From Candidatus Cryptobacteroides gallistercoris (GTDB lineage: Bacteria; Bacteroidota; Bacteroidia; Bacteroidales; UBA932), in the NCBI GenBank assembly GCA_017694835.1, contig JADIMJ010000075.1, positions 1 to 34,540 of the forward strand: DNA of 34,540 bases, read 5' to 3'. The position numbers and the translations under genes were made by a program. The notes below the pieces were generated by a model that searched no databases, had not been told where the DNA came from, and was given only the letters and a program-made list of their open reading frames with translations. Below, piece after piece: positions 16,291-23,347 of this stretch; positions within the stretch are counted from its first letter, which is position 1, and each line of letters opens with the position of its first letter.

Positions 16291-17344
16291 TGTTCCTGTT
16301 CATGAAGATATGTGTGACTCTTTCTACATAGGCGGCCGCTTCAGATATGTCCCTGATGTCTCCGGGGATGTACAGCCGTCCTCCTGAAGCCTGTTCATGG
16401 CCGCCCCCGTTGAAGAATTCTGCGGCGCATCTGTTGGCCGAGACTCCTTTCTTGGACCTGAGGGACACCCTGAGGAATCCGTCGTCTTCCTTGAGGAAGC
16501 AGCTGAGCCTGACCTTTCCGACGGAGAGGGGCAGATTGACGAAGCCTTCTGTCTCGCCTTCCATGATGCCGAATTTCCCGATTGTCCGCCTGTCCATAAT
16601 CATATATGCGACTCCGTCGTCCGTAATCGTCATTTCCTCAAGCATCTTGCCGAGAATCCTCAGCCTGTTCTCCTTATATTCATTATAAAGATGCTGCAGG
16701 ATGCCGTCCCTGTCGACTCCGGCCTCAAGCAGGGCCGAGGCCATCCTGAATGTCGACGGGAATACGGAATTCGCGAAGTTGTTGGTGTCGGTGGTCATGC
16801 CCGTGAAAAGGGCTTCGCCTGCTCCGTCGGGGAGTTTGCCCGCGTCCCCTTCTATGCCCGGCATTCCTGTCAGTATGCTGAACAGCAGCTCCGATGCGGA
16901 AGATATTTCAGTCTCGGAGAATGCAAGGCTGAACCGCTCCAGTTCCGGGCCGGGATGATGGTCAATCAGGACCCTTGGCCCCCCGAAGTCCCCGACCAGG
17001 GAGGCGAGCCTGCCGCATCTGTTTTCTGCAATCCTGTTGAAATCAAGGCAGATTACGAGTCCGGCATCGCCGAAGAGCTCCGAAGCCTGTCCGAAGTCAT
17101 CTTCGGCGGATATTATGAAGCCCGTTTCGGAAGGACGGACCATGAAGCCGAGGTTTTCCGGGTACATGTCGGGGAATATTATGAAGGCTTGCCTCCCGAT
17201 GCTCCTTATGTAGCGCATCATGGCAAGGCTGCTGCCCATTGCGTCTCCGTCAGGCCTTATGTGGGCGGTGATTATGATGTTGCCGGCCGCGCCGCTTATC
17301 GCCCCGTATAATTCATTGATGCCTTGTATGTCGTTTGCTTTCAT
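16274..17344 (-). CDS. nrnA: DHH-family phosphoesterase NrnA (nanoRNase / pAp phosphatase)
   Basis: Cytoplasmic Mn-dependent enzyme that degrades very short RNAs and converts pAp to AMP in bacteria lacking Orn. The 356-residue protein has the DHH domain first: TAHIRPDGDAMGSSLAMM with His28, Asp32 and Asp34 as metal ligands, VICLDFNRI, and LIDHHPGPE, the DHH motif itself. TGMTTDTNNF follows. The DHHA1 domain ends with FNGGGHEQASGG, the RNA-binding GGGH. It heads the minus-strand run and diverges from the 17452 gene. TAATTTTG (17374-17367) is its -7 candidate. Confidence 0.94.
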   Translation of the reverse strand: MKANDIQGINELYGAISGAAGNIIITAHIRPDGDAMGSSLAMMRYIRSIGRQAFIIFPDMYPENLGFMVRPSETGFIISAEDDFGQASELFGDAGLVICLDFNRIAENRCGRLASLVGDFGGPRVLIDHHPGPELERFSLAFSETEISSASELLFSILTGMPGIEGDAGKLPDGAGEALFTGMTTDTNNFANSVFPSTFRMASALLEAGVDRDGILQHLYNEYKENRLRILGKMLEEMTITDDGVAYMIMDRRTIGKFGIMEGETEGFVNLPLSVGKVRLSCFLKEDDGFLRVSLRSKKGVSANRCAAEFFNGGGHEQASGGRLYIPGDIRDISEAAAYVERVTHIFMNRNNGQGI

Positions 17345-17366
17345 CTGCGGAATAAAAAATGGTTTG

Positions 17367-17414
17367 CAAAATTACAAATTATATTGCATATCATAAATCA
17401 AATTTTTAACTTTG
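17367..17414. promoter_or_regulatory. divergent promoters between nrnA and the 17452 gene
   Basis: Plus strand: TTG (17384-17386), 20 nt, then TAACTTTG (17407-17414), the same elements and spacing as the ackA promoter. The -7 element ends 37 nt before ATG 17452 but only 13 nt before ATG 17428, so it argues for the later start. Minus strand: TAATTTTG (17374-17367) fits the -7 consensus and ends 22 nt before the nrnA ATG. The nearest TTTG lies 24 nt upstream, a little far. Confidence 0.7.
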
Positions 17415-17451
17415 TCCGGAATTTGAAATGAACAAAAAACACATAACAACA

Positions 17452-18144
17452 ATGAAAGTAGTCAAGAAACTTCTCACCTATCTCATTTTTCCTGTAATCA
17501 TTATAGGATTGTGCTATGCCATTGTACAGAGTGTCATGGAACCTGTGAACTTCAACAATGACAAGGAAGCCAGGGAGGCCGTCGGTATCCAGAGACTTAA
17601 GGATATCAGGGATCTTCAGGTGGCGTTCAAGAGCCAGTACGGGCATTTCACCCCGTCCGTTGACTCACTCAAGGATTTTTACAACAACGGCAAGATCAAG
17701 CTTGTGATGCAGGTCGGTTCCCAGGATGACTCTGTGGCTGTCGAGCACACCAAGCAGATCAAGAGAAGAAATCCGAGGATTACTCCCCAGCAGATGTATG
17801 AAATGTATCAGCGCGGTGACCATAAGCTCGTTTTCCAGATTGAGCGTGACACGCTTGTGCGCCAGACCATGTTCCTTGACCGTCCTGATTTCGACATCGA
17901 TTCACTCGCTATCGTTCCGTTCAGCGGCGGCGATTCAATCTACATGGCTTCTGCGGTGAAGACTGTTTCCGGAGTCAAGGTTCCTCTCTTCGAGGCCAGC
18001 ATGACATACAAGTCCCTTCTCAGGGGTCTTGACAGGCAGCTTATCATCAATCTGAATGCTGAAAGGGAAGACACAGGGCGTTTCCCTGGTCTTAAGGTCG
18101 GCAGCATCGATGCTCCTAACAATAACGCGGGCAACTGGGAATAA
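17452..18144 (+). CDS. conserved unknown membrane-anchored protein
   Basis: I do not recognise a named family. The 230-residue product has one N-terminal transmembrane segment (LLTYLIFPVIIIGLCYAIVQ) and a soluble, presumably periplasmic remainder. After the helix comes an IQRLKDIRDLQVAFKSQYGH segment, then SVDSLKDFYNNGKIKLVMQV. This layout recalls the alpha1 helix and following loop of type II secretion pseudopilins, but there is no prepilin-peptidase site. The rest has strands such as IYMASAVKTVSGVKVPLFEA and an Asn-rich end. ATG 17428 is also in frame; the promoter position favours 17452. It precedes DUF3822 and rsmD on the same strand. Confidence 0.8.
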   Translation: MKVVKKLLTYLIFPVIIIGLCYAIVQSVMEPVNFNNDKEAREAVGIQRLKDIRDLQVAFKSQYGHFTPSVDSLKDFYNNGKIKLVMQVGSQDDSVAVEHTKQIKRRNPRITPQQMYEMYQRGDHKLVFQIERDTLVRQTMFLDRPDFDIDSLAIVPFSGGDSIYMASAVKTVSGVKVPLFEASMTYKSLLRGLDRQLIINLNAEREDTGRFPGLKVGSIDAPNNNAGNWE

Positions 18145-18180
18145 TTCCCGGCATTGCGCTGCGTCACAGGAGCGGATTGT

Positions 18181-18858
18181 ATGACATATGCAGACAGGAT
18201 ATCCATTCAAGTCAGCTTGAGTGGATATTCTTTTAGAATACAGACCGGAGACAGTACTGAATATTCCGGGTGGCTGAGTCCCGACCGTATCTTTACCACA
18301 AAGGAGTTTCAGTCCAGGCACGGGGATGTGGAAATATCGCTTTTCACGCCTAAATGTACGCTTGTTCCTTCGCACTTCTTCTCTGTCCCGCATTCCAGGG
18401 AACTGCTTGCGGATGTGTCGGAACTTGAGGACGGGGATTCAGTGGACCATGTGGAGATACCGTGGTGCGATGCCGTGCTTGTGTATTCCCTTTCGGTGGG
18501 GGAGTCCATGTCAAGGATGATTTCCGGGACTGTCCTGAGGGATGACGGCAGCAGGGCAAGGGTCCTCCCTGAGATGTATTTTCTGCTGAGGGATGCCTCG
18601 CTACTTCAGGATTACAACCGTATAGTGGCTTCATATGCCGACGGCAGGCTGTATCTGGCCGTGTTCCAGGGCAAGACTCTGCTTCTGGCCAATTCTTTCA
18701 GTGCCGCGGACTTCAGCACCGCCGAATACTTCCTTTTTATGGTGCTCAAGAAGCTGCAGCTGAATCCTGAGCAGTCGCAGGTGTATTTCAGGACTCCGCT
18801 GGAGCCTGAATGGGAAATGTCCCTGTACAGATATTTCAAGGGTGTCGAGCAGATTTGA
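18181..18858 (+). CDS. DUF3822 family protein
   Basis: A 225-residue protein matching the Bacteroidota DUF3822 pattern: ISIQVSLSGYSFRI near the N-terminus, and RLYLAVFQGKTLLLANSFSA followed by AEYFLFMVLKKLQLNPEQ in the second half. DUF3822 genes are regularly placed before rsmD, as here (26 nt gap). The repeated internal pattern suggests an actin/ASKHA-like fold of the type seen in pilus-assembly PilM proteins, but that is my inference and the function is unknown. In-frame ATG 18154 is possible; 18181 puts the conserved ISIQVSLSG close to the start. No signal peptide, so cytoplasmic. Confidence 0.85.
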   Translation: MTYADRISIQVSLSGYSFRIQTGDSTEYSGWLSPDRIFTTKEFQSRHGDVEISLFTPKCTLVPSHFFSVPHSRELLADVSELEDGDSVDHVEIPWCDAVLVYSLSVGESMSRMISGTVLRDDGSRARVLPEMYFLLRDASLLQDYNRIVASYADGRLYLAVFQGKTLLLANSFSAADFSTAEYFLFMVLKKLQLNPEQSQVYFRTPLEPEWEMSLYRYFKGVEQI

Positions 18859-18884
18859 TTCATGGAATTTCAGGCAAGGATGCT

Positions 18885-19427
18885 ATGAGAATCATAGGTG
18901 GAAAACTAAAGGGAAAGGCCATTGTGCCGCCTGCCGGCTACAAGGCCAGGCCTACCACGGATTTCGCAAGGGAGGGGCTGTTCAACATTCTCAACAATGA
19001 GTATGAATTCGAAGGCCTTTCTGTGCTTGACCTGTTCGGCGGCACCGGGGCAATCTCCTTTGAATTCGCATCCCGCGGGGCATCTGAGGTATATTGTGTG
19101 GAGATGGCTCCTGCAAATGCCGCTTTCATCAAGGCGGCCGCCGCTTCCCTTGGCCTTGGCAACGTGAGGGTGGTCAGGCACAATGTCTTTGATTTCCTCC
19201 GGATATGCACGAAAAGCTTCGACCTGGTTTTTGCCGATCCTCCCTATGCCATGGAAGGGCTCGGCACTCTTCCGGACCGTGTCTTCGGTGCCGGAATACT
19301 CCGGGACGGCATGTATTTCATCCTTGAGCATCCTTCGGAATATTCATTTTCAGGACATCCCTATTTCGTAAAGGAGAAGAAGTACGGCAATGTGCATTTT
19401 TCCTTCTTTGAGAAAAAATCATTGTGA
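18885..19427 (+). CDS. rsmD: 16S rRNA (guanine(966)-N(2))-methyltransferase
   Basis: SAM-dependent enzyme that methylates G966 of 16S rRNA during 30S assembly. The 180-residue protein starts with the usual MRIIGGKLKGKAIVPP. TKA-type substrate elements follow (ARPTTDFAREGLFNIL), then the SAM motif VLDLFGGTGAISFEFASRGA and the catalytic DPPY (in VFADPPYAMEG). The frame is open upstream to 18810 but that would overlap DUF3822; MRIIGG at 18885 is the family's normal N-terminus. The last bases overlap a GTG start option of the next gene. Confidence 0.95.
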   Translation: MRIIGGKLKGKAIVPPAGYKARPTTDFAREGLFNILNNEYEFEGLSVLDLFGGTGAISFEFASRGASEVYCVEMAPANAAFIKAAAASLGLGNVRVVRHNVFDFLRICTKSFDLVFADPPYAMEGLGTLPDRVFGAGILRDGMYFILEHPSEYSFSGHPYFVKEKKYGNVHFSFFEKKSL

Positions 19428-19429
19428 TT

Positions 19430-20338
19430 ATGGAACTGTCATCAGAAAAGCGCGAAAAGAAAATAGCGGAGGTGACGCTTGTGGGTTCGCTGGTCAACCT
19501 TGTGCTTTCGGCCGGAAAGATTGCTGCCGGACTGTTCGGCCGGAGTGCGGCCATGGTCACCGACGGAATCCATTCCCTGTCGGATCTCCTGAGTGACATC
19601 ATAGTACTTGTCTTCGTCAGAATTTCTTCCAGGAAAACAGACTGCGGCCATGAGTACGGGCACGGGAAGTTCGAGACGCTTGCCACTCTTATTGTTAGCC
19701 TCATCCTTCTGGTGGTTGGAGCAGGTTTCCTTGCTTCCGGCGTCCGGAGCATTGTCACTGTCGTGAAGGGAGGCCAGATACCGGAGCCCGGCTATGTGGC
19801 ACTGGCTGCCGCTTTGATTTCAATCATATCCAAGGAGTGGCTCTACAGATATACCGTGGCTGTCGCCAGGAAGGTAGACAGCCCCGTGATGGTCGCCAAT
19901 GCGTGGCATCACCGTTCAGATGCCATGTCTTCCGTTGCTTCCTTGCTCGGCATCGGAGGCGCAATCCTGCTCGGGGACAAATGGACTCTGCTTGACCCGC
20001 TTGCAGCGTGCTTCATAAGCATTGCCATAATCGTCATTGCGGTCAGGATGGCCGGCCCTGCTCTGAATGAACTGATGGACGGCTCTCTCCCGGAAAGCAT
20101 GGAGCTTGATATAATGGCACTTGCCTCTGCTGTGCCCGGAGTCCGTAATGTCCATGGGCTGAAGACCCGCAGAAACGGCCCTTCGGTCATCATAGAGGCC
20201 CATGTCGTGGTGGACCAGGACATGCCGGTGCTGAAGGCACATCAGATCGCCACATCTGTGGAGAAGGCTCTCAAGGAAGCTTTCGGCCAGTCTACACAGG
20301 TCTCCATACATATTGAGCCTGATGTCAATGCCGAATGA
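19430..20338 (+). CDS. cation diffusion facilitator (CDF) transporter
   Basis: Six-helix divalent-metal/proton antiporter of the inner membrane, usually exporting Zn2+, Fe2+ or Mn2+ (302 residues). The transport site is visible as HxxxD in helix 2 (His48-Ser-Leu-Ser-Asp52 in TDGIHSLSDLLSD) and HxxxD in helix 5 (in NAWHHRSDAMSS). The His in helix 2 where YiiP has Asp points to Zn2+ over Cd2+, by family knowledge. The C-terminal ferredoxin-like cytoplasmic domain (VPGVRNVHGLKTRRNGPSV) is intact. ATG 19430 lies 2 nt after the rsmD stop; an overlapping GTG at 19424 is an alternative. A terminator candidate follows. Confidence 0.94.
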   Translation: MELSSEKREKKIAEVTLVGSLVNLVLSAGKIAAGLFGRSAAMVTDGIHSLSDLLSDIIVLVFVRISSRKTDCGHEYGHGKFETLATLIVSLILLVVGAGFLASGVRSIVTVVKGGQIPEPGYVALAAALISIISKEWLYRYTVAVARKVDSPVMVANAWHHRSDAMSSVASLLGIGGAILLGDKWTLLDPLAACFISIAIIVIAVRMAGPALNELMDGSLPESMELDIMALASAVPGVRNVHGLKTRRNGPSVIIEAHVVVDQDMPVLKAHQIATSVEKALKEAFGQSTQVSIHIEPDVNAE

Positions 20339-20344
20339 AAGTCT

Positions 20345-20370
20345 GCCGTCTTCCGGACTGGCGATTTTTT
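20345..20370 (+). terminator. possible intrinsic terminator after the CDF gene
   Basis: GCCGTC (20345-20350) can pair with GAC-T-GGC (20356-20362) with one bulged T and a 5-nt loop, followed by GA and six T (20365-20370). The stem is short, so this is a moderate call. A promoter -7 element follows four bases later. Confidence 0.45.
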
Positions 20371-20373
20371 GAG

Positions 20374-20381
20374 TATCTTTG
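20374..20381 (+). promoter_or_regulatory. promoter -7 element of the DUF4861 gene
   Basis: TATCTTTG is an exact TAnnTTTG match ending 38 nt before ATG 20420. The -33 region falls inside the preceding terminator hairpin (CTTC at 20350-20353), a poor match. Confidence 0.55.
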
Positions 20382-20419
20382 ACGAATTGAAGTGATATGT
20401 TTGAACTAAATTCCTGAAT

Positions 20420-21283
20420 ATGTACAGATTCGGATATATTGTTGCATCCGTTGCAGCTGTCCTGCTGTCCGCCGCGTCCGTAGGGGCCCAGACAGCCAGG
20501 AGCCTTTTCCTCAAGTCGGACGGGAAGCAGGTGACGAAGATTTTCTCGGAATCGGGGAATGAATACAAGACGGTCGGCCATCATGGCCCGGCGGTCGAAA
20601 ATGCGTATATGGCTCTCCGGATATATTTCAATGACAGCGGAGCCATAGACGTGTATTCCAAGACCGGCCGCGGGATGGAGCTGGAGAAATACGGCTGGTA
20701 TCCTACTGAGGAAGAACAGGAGTCGCTCGGACTCGGATGCGATGAATACAAGGTGGGGAGCACCGTGGGTCTCGGAGGCATTGCCCTCTGGGACGGGGAG
20801 AAGGAAGTGAAGCTGAAGGCGACCAAAGGCCGTCTGGCCCGGGTAGGCGACACCAAAAAGGGCAAGTTCGCCGAAATCGTATCATATGGAGTGCCGTATA
20901 TGGGCGATACGGTTGATGTCCGCGTGCGCGTGGACGTCACTTTCAAGACAAGGAATGCCAAGGTCACGGCGGAGGAGTTGTCCGGCAAGAAAGTGCAGTT
21001 CCTTACGGGAGTGAATTTCCATGACGGTTTTTCTGTCAACTGCGGGGAAGAATATATCTGGGTGTGGGGTGTGCATCCCGCAGACATCTCTTCGGCCCCG
21101 TGTCCTGTAGGTGCCGGGATGTTTTTCAAGAAAAATGATTTCGGTGCCCCTGAAAAGACCGATGACATGGTGCGCATAATTTCCAGACCGGCATCGAAGG
21201 TCACCACGGAGATTGTGTCCGCCTCCACCAAGGAAGCGGAGCTCAACAGTCCCGGCAGATTCAAGGCATATATGGAGAAGTGA
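20420..21283 (+). CDS. exported DUF4861-type protein
   Basis: A 287-residue secreted protein with a Sec signal (VASVAAVLLSAASVGA, cleavage before QTARS). The mature part carries VGHHGPAVENAYMALRIYF, SGAIDVYSKTGRGMELEKYGWYPT and GLGGIALWDGEKEV, which I match to DUF4861, a beta-rich family found near polysaccharide-degradation genes in Bacteroidota. No catalytic residues can be assigned, and no carbohydrate genes lie nearby here. It has its own promoter and a hairpin after the stop. The family call is from memory of the pattern and should be treated as moderate. Confidence 0.75.
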   Translation: MYRFGYIVASVAAVLLSAASVGAQTARSLFLKSDGKQVTKIFSESGNEYKTVGHHGPAVENAYMALRIYFNDSGAIDVYSKTGRGMELEKYGWYPTEEEQESLGLGCDEYKVGSTVGLGGIALWDGEKEVKLKATKGRLARVGDTKKGKFAEIVSYGVPYMGDTVDVRVRVDVTFKTRNAKVTAEELSGKKVQFLTGVNFHDGFSVNCGEEYIWVWGVHPADISSAPCPVGAGMFFKKNDFGAPEKTDDMVRIISRPASKVTTEIVSASTKEAELNSPGRFKAYMEK

Positions 21284-21286
21284 TAG

Positions 21287-21310
21287 CCTGCATGCCGGGC
21301 GAAATGCAGG
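21287..21310. other. inverted repeat between the DUF4861 gene and ybaK
   Basis: CCTGCAT (21287-21293) and ATGCAGG (21304-21310) form a perfect 7-bp stem with a 10-nt loop. No T run follows on the plus strand, so it is not a classical terminator. It could be an mRNA processing or stability hairpin. Confidence 0.4.
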
Positions 21311-21322
21311 AATTGAGATAAG

Positions 21323-21859
21323 ATGGCGAAAAAGCAAAAGATAGAAAAGACAAATGCTGCGCGCCTGCTCGACAGGGCAGGAATCAGTTATGAGCTGATT
21401 CCGTATCAGGTGGACGAAAATGACCTTGCCGCAGGCCACATAGCAGAGCAGCTCGGGGAGCCCCTGTGCCAGGTGTTCAAGACGCTTGTCCTCGAGGGGG
21501 ACAGGACGGGGCATTTCGTGTGCGTGGTCCCGGGGGATTCTGAAGTGGACCTGAAGGCAGCCGCAAAAGTGTCAGGCAACAAGAAGTGCGACCTGATTCC
21601 GATGAAGGAACTTCTGCCCCTTACCGGGTATATCCGCGGGGGATGCTCTCCTGTGGGCATGAAGAAACCGTTCCCTACATGGTTCCATTCGACGGCTCCG
21701 GATTATCCTTATATCTATGTGAGCGCCGGGGTCCGCGGGCTCCAGTTCAAGGTGGCTCCCGCCGACCTCATCGGCTATGTCCATGCTTCCGTGGCGGATA
21801 TCGCGCATGTTTCGGCTGCGGGCATCGCGGAAGCGTCAGATACGCATGTCACAGGCTGA
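21323..21859 (+). CDS. ybaK: Cys-tRNA(Pro)/Cys-tRNA(Cys) deacylase YbaK
   Basis: Editing factor that hydrolyses Cys-tRNA(Pro) mis-made by ProRS. The 178-residue protein has the YbaK/EbsC layout: KTNAARLLDRAGISYELIPY, QVFKTLVLEGDRTGHFVCVVPG with the catalytic-region Lys, then GYIRGGCSPVGMKKPFPTWF and IYVSAGVRGLQFKVAPADLI. The GGCSPVGMKK signature is specific to the YbaK branch as opposed to ProX or INS domains. The 3' end overlaps the convergent CoA-transferase gene by 11 nt. Confidence 0.95.
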   Translation: MAKKQKIEKTNAARLLDRAGISYELIPYQVDENDLAAGHIAEQLGEPLCQVFKTLVLEGDRTGHFVCVVPGDSEVDLKAAAKVSGNKKCDLIPMKELLPLTGYIRGGCSPVGMKKPFPTWFHSTAPDYPYIYVSAGVRGLQFKVAPADLIGYVHASVADIAHVSAAGIAEASDTHVTG

Positions 21860-23156
21860 AATGCATGTAGTGCGGACCGAATCTTTCGGATGCGGCCTTC
21901 TCGAGCATTTCCCTGTGGTCCGGATGGGCCACGCTTATCACGAGCTTTGCCCTTTCCTGCAATGATTTTCCGTACAGGTCCACGGCCCCGTATTCAGTGA
22001 CGAACCAGTGGATGTGCGCCCTGGATGTGACTACTCCGGCTCCCTGGAGCAGCACCGGGGATATTTTGCTCTCTCCCTTCTTCGTGCATGAAGGCATGGC
22101 TATGATGGCCTTGCCTCCTTCGGAAAGCGATGCCCCGTAGACGAAATCCACCTGTCCTCCGGTTCCTGAATAGAATTTTGTCCCGAGTGAATCCGCGCAT
22201 ACCTGCCCTGTAAGGTCCACCTGGAGGGCGGAGTTTATGGCGGTTGTCTTCGGATTCTTTGCAATCATGTATGGGTCGTTGGTATAGCCGACATCCATCA
22301 TCGCCACCATCGGGTTGTCGTCTATGAAGTCATAGCATTCCTGTGAGCCCATCAGGAAGGTGGACACAAGTTTCCCCTTGTCGATGCCTTTGTTGGAGCC
22401 GTCGATGACGCCTTTCTCTACAAGGGACAGCACCCCGTCGGCGAACATTTCTGTGTGTATGCCGAGATGCCTGTGGCCTCCGAGCTGGGCGAGGACGGCA
22501 TTCGGTATTGCCCCTATGCCCATCTGCAGGCAGGCCCCGTCTTCTATGAGGGAAGCACAGTGCCTGCCTATCGCGGTCTCGACTTCATCCGGCTCGCTGA
22601 AATGGGCCGGCATCAGCGGGGTGTCGTCTTCCACGAATATGTCAATCATGTCCATCGGGATCATTGCCTGCCCCCAGGCCCGCGGAACATGGGGGTTGAC
22701 CACCGCAATCACTGTCTTGGCGCATTCGATGGCTGCAAGCGTCGCGTCCACCGAAGTCCCGAGGGACACGAAGCCGTGCTTGTCGGGAGGACATACCTGT
22801 ATCATCGCCACATCGCAAGGGAGGGCTCCGCACCTGTAGAGCTTCTGTGTCTCGCTGAGAAGAACCGGAATGTAGTCAGAGTATCCGCTCTGGACGCTTT
22901 TCCTGACATTAGCGCCCACAAAGAAAGCCTGATGGAAGAATATCCCCTCGAATTTCGGGTCGGCATACGGTGCCTCGCCTTCGGTGTGGAGATGATGTAT
23001 CCTCACATCCCTGATTTCTCCGCTTTCTCCCCTCCGGCACAGGGCTTCAATCAATACTTTCGGGGCGCTTGCCACGCTGCTCAGGTGGACATGGTCTCCG
23101 GACTTCACGGCCTGCACTGCTTCGTCTGCCGTTACAAAATGAATCGGTTTTCTCAT
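21849..23156 (-). CDS. acetyl-CoA hydrolase/transferase family; 4-hydroxybutyrate or butyryl-CoA:acetate CoA-transferase
   Basis: Moves CoA between acyl-CoA and acetate (435 residues). The N-terminal half shows VKSGDHVHLSSVASAPKVLI, then DVAMIQVCPPDKHGFVSLG. The C-terminal half contains GIHTEMFADGVLSLVEKG, where the Glu is the catalytic glutamate that forms the glutamyl-CoA intermediate. YSGTGGQVDFVYGASLSEGG, the CoA-binding GxGGQ motif, follows. These match 4-hydroxybutyrate CoA-transferases and the related butyryl-CoA:acetate enzymes; sequence reading alone does not separate the two. It is single and minus-strand, with -7 element TATATTTG upstream. With ptb-buk 11 kb away it gives the genome a second terminal route for C4 acids. 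Confidence 0.9.
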   Translation of the reverse strand: MRKPIHFVTADEAVQAVKSGDHVHLSSVASAPKVLIEALCRRGESGEIRDVRIHHLHTEGEAPYADPKFEGIFFHQAFFVGANVRKSVQSGYSDYIPVLLSETQKLYRCGALPCDVAMIQVCPPDKHGFVSLGTSVDATLAAIECAKTVIAVVNPHVPRAWGQAMIPMDMIDIFVEDDTPLMPAHFSEPDEVETAIGRHCASLIEDGACLQMGIGAIPNAVLAQLGGHRHLGIHTEMFADGVLSLVEKGVIDGSNKGIDKGKLVSTFLMGSQECYDFIDDNPMVAMMDVGYTNDPYMIAKNPKTTAINSALQVDLTGQVCADSLGTKFYSGTGGQVDFVYGASLSEGGKAIIAMPSCTKKGESKISPVLLQGAGVVTSRAHIHWFVTEYGAVDLYGKSLQERAKLVISVAHPDHREMLEKAASERFGPHYMHFSL

Positions 23157-23208
23157 TCCTGACTTAAATATTATATGTGGAATCCTCTGATTTGTTGTAT
23201 TTGGTTGC

Positions 23209-23237
23209 CAAATATAGTATTTTTCTTTAAATCCAAA
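23209..23237 (-). promoter_or_regulatory. promoter of the CoA-transferase gene
   Basis: On the minus strand TATATTTG (23216-23209) matches TAnnTTTG exactly and ends 52 nt before the ATG. TTTG (23237-23234) lies 17 nt upstream, slightly closer than the usual 19-21. Confidence 0.55.
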
Positions 23238-23299
23238 TGCCGTTGGCTGTGTTTTGGCGACGGAAGTATTCTTTTCGGGGCATTTTGGAGAATTTATTG

Positions 23300-23341
23300 T
23301 AATTTTGCCGGGCCGGACAGATGTGGGTCCGGATCAGGAGG
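23300..23341 (+). promoter_or_regulatory. mazG promoter, leader hairpin and Shine-Dalgarno
   Basis: TAATTTTG (23300-23307) is an exact -7 element ending 40 nt before ATG 23348; the -33 is unclear. The short leader holds a perfect 6-bp hairpin (CCGGAC 23313-23318, GTCCGG 23327-23332, 8-nt loop) and then AGGAGG (23336-23341), 6 nt before the ATG. A strong Shine-Dalgarno is rare in Bacteroidota. It fixes the start at 23348, not the in-frame ATG at 23321. Confidence 0.65.
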
Positions 23342-23347
23342 ACAAAG

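Noticed and set aside
15771..18393. Long open frames opposite nrnA, the FKBP genes and DUF3822 (for example 16397-17311 plus)
   Set aside because: They are antisense shadows of genes with clear family motifs; their translations show no recognisable domain and have skewed composition.
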